Shown here piece by piece: positions 8,570 to 14,634 of a DNA stretch of 14,634 nt. The notes under the pieces are model-generated. The model ran no database searches. It saw nothing but the letters and a program-made list of their open reading frames with translations, and was not told the DNA's origin. This DNA comes from DATAYA01 sp036272815 (GTDB taxonomy: Bacteria > Pseudomonadota > Alphaproteobacteria > Acetobacterales > Acetobacteraceae). The translations under genes and the position numbers were made by a program. The stretch covers positions 1-14,634 of the forward strand of contig DATAYA010000036.1 in NCBI GenBank assembly GCA_036272815.1, in the 5' to 3' direction. Position 1 is the first letter of the stretch. Each line of letters begins with the position of its first letter.

Positions 8570-10743
8570 CCCACCGGCACAGATACCGCCTGCACGGGGG
8601 CCGGCTGTACGGGGGCCGCCTGCACGGGGGCCGCCTGTACGGCAATCGCGCGCGCCACGAACGCGGCACGGTCGGCGACCGGGTGCCAGCCGAGGTCCGC
8701 CTTCGCGTCGCTGCAGTCGAACGCCGCCTCCATGCCGCGGCTGCGCAGGTCGCGTAGTGTCGGCGGCGGCACGCGGCGCCCGGTCGCGCGCTTGATGCCC
8801 CATTTGCCGAATTCCTCGGCCAACATCACCTCCGCCCGCTGCGGGTGGAAGCGCAGCGGCCGACCGAGCGCGCGGGCCAGCTCCGCCGTGTACTCCCGCG
8901 CCGAGAGCCGGACGTCGCCCACAAGGTTATAGCAGCGCCCGTCGATCCCCGGCGCGCGGGCAGCGCGCAGGATGGCGTCGGCCACGTCCTCCACAAGCAC
9001 GAAGGGCAGGGCATTGCGGCCGGCATTCCAGCCGAGGCAGTGCTGCTCGTTCTGGTAGAGGCCGACCCCGGAATGGAACGGCGATCCGCCCTCGCCCACG
9101 ACCACGCCAGGCCGCACTATCACCAGCTTGAGCCCGTCGCGCGCGACCATGCCGAGCAGCGCGCGGTCGCACTCCGACTTGGCACGGGCGTAATCGCCGC
9201 GTTGGTCCGATTGCGGGTCGGGCGGCGTCGCACCCGTCACCGGCGCCGACTGCGGACCCAAATAGAGCGATGCGATCGAGCCGACATGGACCAGCCGCAC
9301 ACCGGCCGCCGCGCAGGCGCGGGCGACCGTCTCCGCACCGCCCACCATCGCCGCCCGGATCGCCGCATAATCCGCGCCGCCGCCGCCATGCGCGAGGTTG
9401 ACGACCACCGGCGCGCCCGCGATCGCGCGCCCGACCGCCTCGGCATCGGCGATGTCGCCGCGATGCAGGGTCACGCGCGGATCGTGGAAGACGGCGGCCA
9501 GATTGCGCACCGAGCGCGCCATCACCGCGACCCGCAGCCCCGCATCCAGCGCCGCACGCACCACCGCCGCGCCGATGAACCCGGTGCCGCCCAGCACCGC
9601 CATGTCGCAAGCCGCATCCGGCGTCGACGGGGCGGGCTCGGAGGTCATCGCCACGGCCGGACGCTCGGCCGGAGCCGGCAGCGCTGCGTCGCGAAGTCGG
9701 TCGCAGACGCCCACCAGCATCGCGCCGAACGCGCCATCCAGCGGCGGCTTGATCCCGCCGTCGAGGGCGGCATGGAAGGCGCGGATGCTGCCGGCCATGC
9801 TGAGGAAGAAGGGATCGCTGCGGCCGCGCAGCTTGAGCGTCGAAAGCGCATAATCGGCGGTGTTGCGCAGGCTGTCGCGCGCCAGCGCCGCGGCGGCGCG
9901 GCTGCCGGAGACGGTCCCATCGATCGCCTCCAGCCAGCGCGAGCGGGTGAGCGTGAAGCAGCGGTTGGCGAGGATGTCGGCGATCGCCACGCCGTCGTCG
10001 CACACCACCGTGATCTGCCAGAACGGGAACCCGCGCCCGACCGCGAAGCGCAGACTGGCGGGCAGCCGCGCGCCGGCCAGCACCGCATCGAGGCTGGAAC
10101 AGAACGGCACACCCGGCGACAGCTCGATGGCCGGGCCGCCAATCGCGCGGATCTCCCCCGGCGCCCCGGCAAGCGTCAGCACTTGCGACAGCGGATGCAC
10201 CGCCTGTTCCAGCAGAATGTTGCCGGGAGAGGCGAACATCCAATGCCCGAACTGCCGCGCCTGGAGCTGGCGCAGGGCCACGCTGTAGGTGCAGGCGACA
10301 TGGTCCGGCCGGCCGAGCACGCCGCCGTCCACGATCCGGCGCAGCTTCTCGAAGGCGGGGTGATAGACGAAGTTCTGATTGACCCCGAGCGCCACCCCCG
10401 CCCGCTCGGCGGTCGCGACCAGCGCGCGGGCCGCCTCGGTGCCGTCCGCGAGCGGCTTCTCCACCAGCAACGGCTTGCCCGCCGCGACCAGCGCGGCCGC
10501 GACCTCCGCATGGCGGTCCGGGGGCACCAGGACATGCGCCGCATCGAACGCATCCGCGGCGATCGCCTCGGCCACGCTCGTGAACTGCGCCGGAATCACG
10601 AAATCGCGCGCCAGCGCCGCCGCCGCCTGCGGCCGCGGATCGACGACGGCGGACAGCGTCACGCCGGGGATGCCCCGTAACGCCTCGGCATGGGTGCGCG
10701 AGATCGACCCGGCACCCACCAGACACACTCGTCTCACCCGCAT
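8566..10743 (-). CDS. Fusion enzyme: Gfo/Idh/MocA oxidoreductase (N-terminal) and NAD-dependent epimerase/dehydratase-type SDR (C-terminal)
   Basis: The protein has 725 residues and two Rossmann enzymes in one chain. Residues 1 to about 350 are Gfo/Idh/MocA: GAGSIS (10-15), VVDPR after beta-2, LLVEKP (92-97), GVNQNF (120-125) and H183 in LLEQAVHPLSQ. A linker of about 25 residues rich in Pro, Ala and Ser follows. Residues 381-700 form an extended SDR: GGTGFIG (385-391), RGDIAD (428-433), VVVNLAHG, serine S489, YARAK (Y518, K522) and VIVRPGVVVGEG. Both parts probably act on a sugar or nucleotide-sugar, as in polysaccharide loci; the reaction is unknown. The last 25 residues carry a VQAAP-type repeat. 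I chose the ATG at 10743 because the Rossmann strand starts right after it; a GTG at 10770 would add nine residues. It is first in a two-gene operon with the GT4 gene. Confidence 0.85.
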   Translation of the reverse strand: MRVRRVCLVGAGSISRTHAEALRGIPGVTLSAVVDPRPQAAAALARDFVIPAQFTSVAEAIAADAFDAAHVLVPPDRHAEVAAALVAAGKPLLVEKPLADGTEAARALVATAERAGVALGVNQNFVYHPAFEKLRRIVDGGVLGRPDHVACTYSVALRQLQARQFGHWMFASPGNILLEQAVHPLSQVLTLAGAPGEIRAIGGPAIELSPGVPFCSSLDAVLAGARLPASLRFAVGRGFPFWQITVVCDDGVAIADILANRCFTLTRSRWLEAIDGTVSGSRAAAALARDSLRNTADYALSTLKLRGRSDPFFLSMAGSIRAFHAALDGGIKPPLDGAFGAMLVGVCDRLRDAALPAPAERPAVAMTSEPAPSTPDAACDMAVLGGTGFIGAAVVRAALDAGLRVAVMARSVRNLAAVFHDPRVTLHRGDIADAEAVGRAIAGAPVVVNLAHGGGGADYAAIRAAMVGGAETVARACAAAGVRLVHVGSIASLYLGPQSAPVTGATPPDPQSDQRGDYARAKSECDRALLGMVARDGLKLVIVRPGVVVGEGGSPFHSGVGLYQNEQHCLGWNAGRNALPFVLVEDVADAILRAARAPGIDGRCYNLVGDVRLSAREYTAELARALGRPLRFHPQRAEVMLAEEFGKWGIKRATGRRVPPPTLRDLRSRGMEAAFDCSDAKADLGWHPVADRAAFVARAIAVQAAPVQAAPVQPAPVQAVSVPVG
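8588..8642. repeat. 15-bp tandem repeat, about 3.6 copies, coding for the C-terminal VQAAP tail of the fusion enzyme
   Basis: The unit GCCTGCACGGGGGCC recurs at 8588, 8603 (with two changes), 8618 and, partly, 8633. Read on the minus strand it gives VQAAP, VQAAP, VQPAP and a partial VQA. It lies 19 bases from the end of the coding sequence, just before the 4-bp overlap with the glycosyltransferase gene. Since the unit is a multiple of three, copy-number change would lengthen or shorten the tail without a frameshift. Confidence 0.85.
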
Positions 10744-10922
10744 CTCCCGCTCAATGCCGCCACCCGGCACGCGCGCATCTTCGCCCGGCGGGAGCCTGGG
10801 CCCGATCTCCTAAGGAAGCCGTGGCGAAACCTCAACCTCGGACCGTCCAGCGGGGCGCGGCCGCGGGTTTGGCCCCACCCCATCGCGTGGTAGCTTCCGG
10901 CCTTCCCCACCCGGAGCGCCCC

Positions 10923-11894
10923 ATGTCGCACGCCCGCCTCGCGTACGCTGTCCTGCCCTCGCTCGTCTTCTCGACAGGGCTTGCCGTCCTGACGGCGCTC
11001 GCCGGCTGCGCCTCCATCTCCGCCTCCGCCTCCGCCCGCACCCTCTCGGTCGGGCCGCAGGCCGCCTTCCGCCGTCCGAGCCAGGCGATCGCGAGCGCCG
11101 GCGCCGGCGACACCGTGCTGATCCAGCCCGGCACCTATTACGACTGCGCCGTGGTCCATGCGAACAACCTCACGATCGCCGGCGCCGGGCCGGGCGTGGT
11201 GCTGACCGACACCACCTGCCAGGGCAAGGCGATCCTGGTCACCGCCGGCAACAACATCACCGTCCGCAACCTCACCCTGCAGCGCGCGCGCGTCGCCGAC
11301 GGCAACGGCGCCGGCATCCGCGCCGAGGGCACCAATCTCACCATCGACGGCGTCCGCTTCCTCGACAACCAGGACGGCATCCTGTCGGCCGACGATCCGG
11401 CGAGCACGATCCGCATCACCAACAGCGACTTCGAGCGCAACGGCACCTGCGACCACGGCTGCGCGCACGGCATCTACGCCAATTCCCTCAAACTGCTCGA
11501 CATCGAGCACACCCGCTTCTTCGATCAGCATGTCGGCCATCACATCAAGTCGCGCGCGGCGCGAACTGTGCTGATCGACGACGTCATCGAGGACGGGCCA
11601 AACGGCACCGCGAGCTACCTCGTCGACATCTCCAACGGCGGCGGCGTGCTGATGCAGGGCTGCACGCTGGAGAAGGGCCCGAACGCGCAGAACCACAGCA
11701 CCGCCGTCACGATCGGCGAGGAAGGTGTCAACCAGCCGACCCCGTCGCTGATCTTCCGCGACAACCACTTCACCAACGACATGGCCTATCCGACGCTGTT
11801 CGTGCGCAACCTGACGGCGACGCCCGCGCAACTGATCGGCAATGTCTTCAAGGGCCAGATCAAGCCCCTCGAAGGCGACGGCTCGGTCCACTGA
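10923..11894 (+). CDS. Predicted lipoprotein with a right-handed parallel beta-helix
   Basis: This is a 323-residue protein. A hydrophobic signal ends in the lipobox LAGC (26-29), so C29 should be lipidated after signal peptidase II cleavage. The mature part begins with FRRPSQAIASAGAGDTVLIQPGTY, the usual lead into pectate-lyase-like beta helices, and continues as short strand repeats with Asn ladders (NNLTIAG, NNITVRNLTL, TNLTIDGVRFLDN, TIRITNSDFERN, NHFTND). Such proteins bind, cleave or epimerise polysaccharides, or are structural; no catalytic set can be named here. The ATG is preceded by GGAG; an upstream in-frame GTG at 10821 would add 34 residues before the signal and is unlikely. It is divergent from the fusion-enzyme gene and directly followed by the acyltransferase gene. 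Confidence 0.82.
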   Translation: MSHARLAYAVLPSLVFSTGLAVLTALAGCASISASASARTLSVGPQAAFRRPSQAIASAGAGDTVLIQPGTYYDCAVVHANNLTIAGAGPGVVLTDTTCQGKAILVTAGNNITVRNLTLQRARVADGNGAGIRAEGTNLTIDGVRFLDNQDGILSADDPASTIRITNSDFERNGTCDHGCAHGIYANSLKLLDIEHTRFFDQHVGHHIKSRAARTVLIDDVIEDGPNGTASYLVDISNGGGVLMQGCTLEKGPNAQNHSTAVTIGEEGVNQPTPSLIFRDNHFTNDMAYPTLFVRNLTATPAQLIGNVFKGQIKPLEGDGSVH

Positions 11895-12967
11895 CCGCAG
11901 CGGCGGTCATCACCCTCTCGCGGCTCGTCGACCTCGATCCGGTTGGTCGCGAATGGGAGGCGTTGGAGGCGCGCGCCGATGCGTCGTCGTTCTTCCAGAC
12001 CTGGCGCTGGGTCGGCTGCCTCGGCGCCGAACGGTACGCCGGCGGCCGCGTGCTGCGGGCGGTCGCGGACGGCCGCGCGGTGGCGCTGGCGCTGCTCGGC
12101 ACGCGACGCGGCTTTCACCTCAATGAGACCGGCGATCCGGCGCTCGACTGCGTCTTCGTGGAGCACAACGGCGTGCTGCTGGATCGCGACGCGCCGCCCG
12201 GACTGCTCGCGCGCTGCCTTGCCGCCGCGGCTGGGCGCGGCCTGACGCTCTCCGGGGTCGATGGGTCGCACCTCGCTGCGGCGGCCGGTCTGCGCGGCCG
12301 CGCCGTGCTGCTCGACGCGACGCGGCCGTCGCCGCTGGTCGACCTCACGTCGCTGCGGCAAGGCGGCACCGGGTTCCTCGACAGCCTCAGCGGCAATGCC
12401 CGCCAGCAACTCCGCCGCGCCACGCGCGCCGCCGCGCGGTCCGGGCCGCTCGCACTCGCGCGCGCGGCGGATGCCGGGGAGGCGCATGACTGGCTCGACC
12501 GCCTGGCAGCGCTGCACCAGGCCACATGGCAGGCCCGCGGCCGCCCCGGCGCCTTCGCCGCCCCGCATTTCGGCCGCTTCCACCACGCCCTGATCGACCG
12601 CGCCCACAAGCGCCGCGAGGTCGACCTGCTCCGCGCGACGGCCGGCACGCGCGTGCTCGGCTACCTCTACAACTTCCGCCACCGTGGCCGCGTGTCGACA
12701 TACCAGAGCGGGTTCGACTACGCCGGCGCGGCACCGCACGAGAAGCCGGGCCTGATCTGCCACCACCTCGCGATCGAGGCGGCCCTCGCAGACGGCGCGG
12801 ACAGCTACGACTTCCTCGCCGGCGACGCACGCTACAAGACCAGCCTCGCCAATGCCGGCGCGACGCTGCACTGGTGCCGGGTGGTGCGGGTCGGCTCGAT
12901 CGCGTGGATGCTGGGGCGGTTGCGAGGGCTGGGAAATGGCAGGGGCTTGCAAACCGCGGATGAGTAA
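11891..12967 (+). CDS. CelD/BcsL-type GNAT acyltransferase (Acetyltransf_6-like), probable CTG start
   Basis: The protein has 358 residues if read from the CTG. Early marks are LVDLDPVGREWEALEARA and SSFFQTWRWVGC. The middle has LDSLSGNARQQLRRATRAA, and the C-terminal half has the GNAT-like core LGYLYNFRHRGRVSTYQSGFD and YDFLAGDARYKTSLANAG. These match the CelD/BcsL family, linked to cellulose and other exopolysaccharides and thought to acylate glycans or their precursors. No ATG, GTG or TTG occurs in frame before a TTG at 11963, yet the conserved N-terminal strand and W-containing helix lie upstream of it. The CTG at 11891 overlaps the lipoprotein stop as CTGA, the usual geometry of coupled genes. 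If TTG 11963 were the start, the protein would be 334 residues and lack that helix. Family call good, start uncertain. Confidence 0.8.
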   Translation: MTAAAVITLSRLVDLDPVGREWEALEARADASSFFQTWRWVGCLGAERYAGGRVLRAVADGRAVALALLGTRRGFHLNETGDPALDCVFVEHNGVLLDRDAPPGLLARCLAAAAGRGLTLSGVDGSHLAAAAGLRGRAVLLDATRPSPLVDLTSLRQGGTGFLDSLSGNARQQLRRATRAAARSGPLALARAADAGEAHDWLDRLAALHQATWQARGRPGAFAAPHFGRFHHALIDRAHKRREVDLLRATAGTRVLGYLYNFRHRGRVSTYQSGFDYAGAAPHEKPGLICHHLAIEAALADGADSYDFLAGDARYKTSLANAGATLHWCRVVRVGSIAWMLGRLRGLGNGRGLQTADE

Positions 12968-13012
12968 GGAGGCGCGCCAGGCGGTTGATATGAGTCTTGC
13001 CCCAGGCCGACC

Positions 13013-13888
13013 TCACCTCAGCGCCGGCAGCCGCCCGTGCAGGCCGGCGAACGTCACCGCGAGCCGGTCGCCGAGGCCGCGCGGCTGGTCGGCGCCGTCC
13101 CGCCGCAGGTCGCGCGCTGCCAGCACGCCCGGCAGCGCCGCCGCGATCGCGCGCCGCCCGAACCGCGGCCGCGGCGCCGCACGCAGCCACGCCCGCGCCT
13201 CCGCCGCCAACGCCCGCCGCACCGTCACCAGCGCTGCCGAAGCCGGTGCCGCGACGACGGCCTCCGGCGACAGCCCATAGGCTGCGAGCACGTCGGCCGG
13301 CAGCACGCAGCGCCCCTGCCGCGCATGAGCGGCGATGCTGCGCAGCACGCCGGCAGCACCATAGGCCGCGCCGAGTTCGCGCGCGCCCGCACAGGAAGCT
13401 GCGTCCGCCTCGAGCGCGCGGGCCGCCGTCCCGGCGAGCAGGCCCGCGCTGCCGACGAGATAGCTTCGCCAATCGGCGAGCGTTGCGATCTCCGGCGCCG
13501 TTTCCGGCTCGCGTCCGGCGACCAGTGCCAGCAGCGCGTCGCGGTCGAGGGCGCTCGCCGCGACCTGCGCCCGCAGCGCATCCGCGACCGGATGCCGCCG
13601 CACGGCCCCCTCCACGGCCTCCCGCCACCATTGCAGCCGGATCAGCGCGAGCGTCGCATCCGATGTCGCCTCCCGCGCGCGCGCGAGTTCGTGATTGAAG
13701 GCGTAGAGCGCGAACAGCGTCTCCCGCCGGTCCGCGGGCGCGAACAGCGCGGTGAGGAAGCGGTCGGGATCGTGCGTGCGTACGATCTCGCCGAGCGGGG
13801 AGAGCATCGCGCGCAGATGGCGCCAACGTGCCGGAGCCGCAAGCGCGCGCCCCGTCGGCCCCGCTTGACGCTCGGCGGCGGGAGCCAT
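13013..13888 (-). CDS. Squalene/phytoene-synthase-family protein, NDUFAF6-like, lacking catalytic Asp motifs
   Basis: This is a 291-residue all-alpha protein. HDPDRFLTALFAPADRRETLFALYAFNHELARARE and IRLQWWREAVEG are the hallmark of the alphaproteobacterial branch related to mitochondrial NDUFAF6. In true squalene or phytoene synthases an Asp-rich motif follows the YAF segment and a second (NxxRDxxED type) precedes the GRxYLP segment. Here these places read NHELARARE and GVLRSIAAHARQGRCVLP, so the Mg2+-binding aspartates are gone and prenyl-transfer activity is doubtful. NDUFAF6 assists respiratory complex I assembly; a similar role here is inference. The ATG at 13888 gives the longest product; a second ATG at 13807 (MLSPLGEIVRTHD) aligns better with some relatives. 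Neither has a clear Shine-Dalgarno. Confidence 0.82.
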   Translation of the reverse strand: MAPAAERQAGPTGRALAAPARWRHLRAMLSPLGEIVRTHDPDRFLTALFAPADRRETLFALYAFNHELARAREATSDATLALIRLQWWREAVEGAVRRHPVADALRAQVAASALDRDALLALVAGREPETAPEIATLADWRSYLVGSAGLLAGTAARALEADAASCAGARELGAAYGAAGVLRSIAAHARQGRCVLPADVLAAYGLSPEAVVAAPASAALVTVRRALAAEARAWLRAAPRPRFGRRAIAAALPGVLAARDLRRDGADQPRGLGDRLAVTFAGLHGRLPALR

Positions 13889-13903
13889 AGCTCAAGACGG
13901 CAC

Positions 13904-13920
13904 GCCGCGAGGGTCGCGGC
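13904..13920. promoter_or_regulatory. 17-bp perfect palindrome between the NDUFAF6-like gene and sodB
   Basis: GCCGCGA, a GGG spacer, then TCGCGGC form a perfect 7-bp inverted repeat in the 101-bp divergent gap. It lies 15 bases upstream of the minus-strand ATG and about 70 bases upstream of the sodB ATG. It could be an operator or just a GC-rich hairpin. It does not resemble a Fur box. Confidence 0.25.
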
Positions 13921-13989
13921 AACCTGCCCCCCGATCGCCTGCCGCGCGCCCCCGGACCTGCCATGCCCGCCCACAACGGAGAACGCATC

Positions 13990-14598
13990 ATGGCCTTCGA
14001 GCTTCCCCCGCTGCCCTATCCGCACGACGCCCTCGCCGCCCGCGGCATGTGCCGCGAGACGATGGAGCTGCACCACGACAAGCACCATCAGGCCTATGTC
14101 ACGGCATTGAACGGCTTCGTCGAGAAGGACGCCTCGCTCAAGGGCAAGTCGCTGGACGAGATCATCACCGCGACCCACAACGATGCCGCTAAGGCGCCGG
14201 TGTTCAACAATGCTGGGCAGCACTGGAACCACATCCTGTTCTGGCAGGCGATGTCGCCGCAGGGCGGCGGCATCCCGGGGCCGCTCGAGAAGAAGCTGTC
14301 CGCGGATTTCGGCGGCGTCGACAAGTTCAAGGAAGCATTCAAGGCCGCGGCCGTCGGCCAGTTCGGCTCCGGGTGGGCATGGCTCGTGCTCGGCCGCGAC
14401 GGCAAGCTCAAGGTGACCAAGACACCGAACGGCTCCAACCCGCTTGCCACCGGCGACGGCACCGCACTCCTCGGCGTCGATGTGTGGGAGCACAGCTACT
14501 ATCTCGATTTCCGCAACCGGCGCCCGGACTACGTGCAGAACTGGCTCGACAAGATCGCCAACTATGAGTTCGCCGCCGCGACGATGCAGTCCGCCTGA
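13990..14598 (+). CDS. sodB: Superoxide dismutase, iron type
   Basis: The protein has 202 residues, a normal length for bacterial Fe/Mn-SOD, with no signal peptide, so it is cytoplasmic. It converts superoxide to hydrogen peroxide and oxygen. The metal ligands are visible: His in MELHHDKHHQAYV, His in HWNHILFW, and Asp plus His in DVWEHSYY. The second-sphere glutamine is in NNAGQHWNH, the place used by Fe-SOD (E. coli SodB Gln69). The region where Mn-SOD has its Gln (E. coli SodA QDSPL) reads NGSNPL, so iron is favoured. I chose the ATG at 13990, with GGAGA seven bases before the ATC ahead of it; an upstream in-frame ATG at 13963 would add nine residues unlike the family. It is divergent from the NDUFAF6-like gene. 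Confidence 0.95.
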   Translation: MAFELPPLPYPHDALAARGMCRETMELHHDKHHQAYVTALNGFVEKDASLKGKSLDEIITATHNDAAKAPVFNNAGQHWNHILFWQAMSPQGGGIPGPLEKKLSADFGGVDKFKEAFKAAAVGQFGSGWAWLVLGRDGKLKVTKTPNGSNPLATGDGTALLGVDVWEHSYYLDFRNRRPDYVQNWLDKIANYEFAAATMQSA

Positions 14599-14629
14599 CG
14601 AGAACTGGGCCGCCTGACGAGAACTGGGC
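14592..14629 (+). repeat. Direct tandem duplication of 19 bp across the sodB stop codon
   Basis: CGCCTGACGAGAACTGGGC occurs at 14592-14610 and again, base for base, at 14611-14629. The first copy contains the sodB TGA (14596-14598). The second copy is in the 3' untranslated region. It may be a replication slippage product; the window ends before any further copy could be seen. Confidence 0.85.
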
Positions 14630-14634
14630 TGGAG

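Noticed and set aside
8845..10680. 611-codon plus-strand open frame opposite the fusion-enzyme gene
   Set aside because: It is antisense to a gene with intact motifs in both domains, with no domain of its own.
10744..10922. Possible sigma70-like promoter TTGGCC/TAGCTT upstream of the lipoprotein gene
   Set aside because: The -10 box matches too poorly and the region is so GC-rich that such hits are expected by chance.
12387..13991. 534-codon minus-strand open frame spanning the acyltransferase and NDUFAF6-like genes in another frame
   Set aside because: It crosses a convergent gene border out of frame with both real proteins and is Arg/Gly/Ala-rich noise.

Overview
The window is about 14.6 kb of very GC-rich DNA, with strong G/C bias at third codon positions and GTG starts in use. 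Gene content fits an alphaproteobacterium, most likely Acetobacteraceae or a related Rhodospirillales: a pentose-dehydrogenase-type SDR, TRAP and CUT2 sugar transporters, an NDUFAF6-like squalene/phytoene-synthase-family protein and an iron-type superoxide dismutase. That placement rests on gene content and composition, not on a marker gene. I see no tRNA, rRNA, CRISPR array, integrase or transposase. Long open frames lie antisense to almost every gene, and I treat them as high-GC shadows.

Region 1 (1-5906) is carbohydrate and organic-acid metabolism. The 3' end of a GH15 glucoamylase-like gene comes first on the plus strand. A minus-strand operon follows, read from 4116 down to 434: periplasmic sugar-binding protein, CUT2 permease, single-domain ATPase, and an SDR that strongly resembles Caulobacter-type D-xylose/L-arabinose 1-dehydrogenase. 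This looks like uptake plus first oxidation of an aldose by a non-phosphorylative route. Divergent from it, across a 145-bp intergenic region that holds a 15-bp palindrome, is a plus-strand TRAP transporter operon (dctP-dctQ-dctM, 4262-7213) of unknown substrate.

Two copies of a modular palindromic element (about 108 and 113 bp, four hairpins each) sit inside these operons. One lies between the ATPase and the SDR, the other between dctQ and dctM. Hairpins at matching places differ in sequence yet stay self-complementary.

Region 2 (7490-12967) looks like a small glycan or envelope-polysaccharide locus. On the minus strand a Gfo/Idh/MocA-SDR fusion enzyme (725 aa) overlaps a GT4 glycosyltransferase by 4 bp. 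Divergently, on the plus strand, a predicted lipoprotein with a right-handed beta-helix is followed by a CelD/BcsL-type GNAT acyltransferase. The best start for the latter is a CTG overlapping the lipoprotein stop codon. Together these could modify a sugar nucleotide, transfer it, acylate the glycan and display or process it at the envelope; that functional link is inference.

Region 3 (13013-14598) holds an NDUFAF6-like gene that has lost both Asp-rich catalytic motifs (minus strand) and, divergently, sodB. A 19-bp direct duplication covers the sodB stop codon at the window edge.
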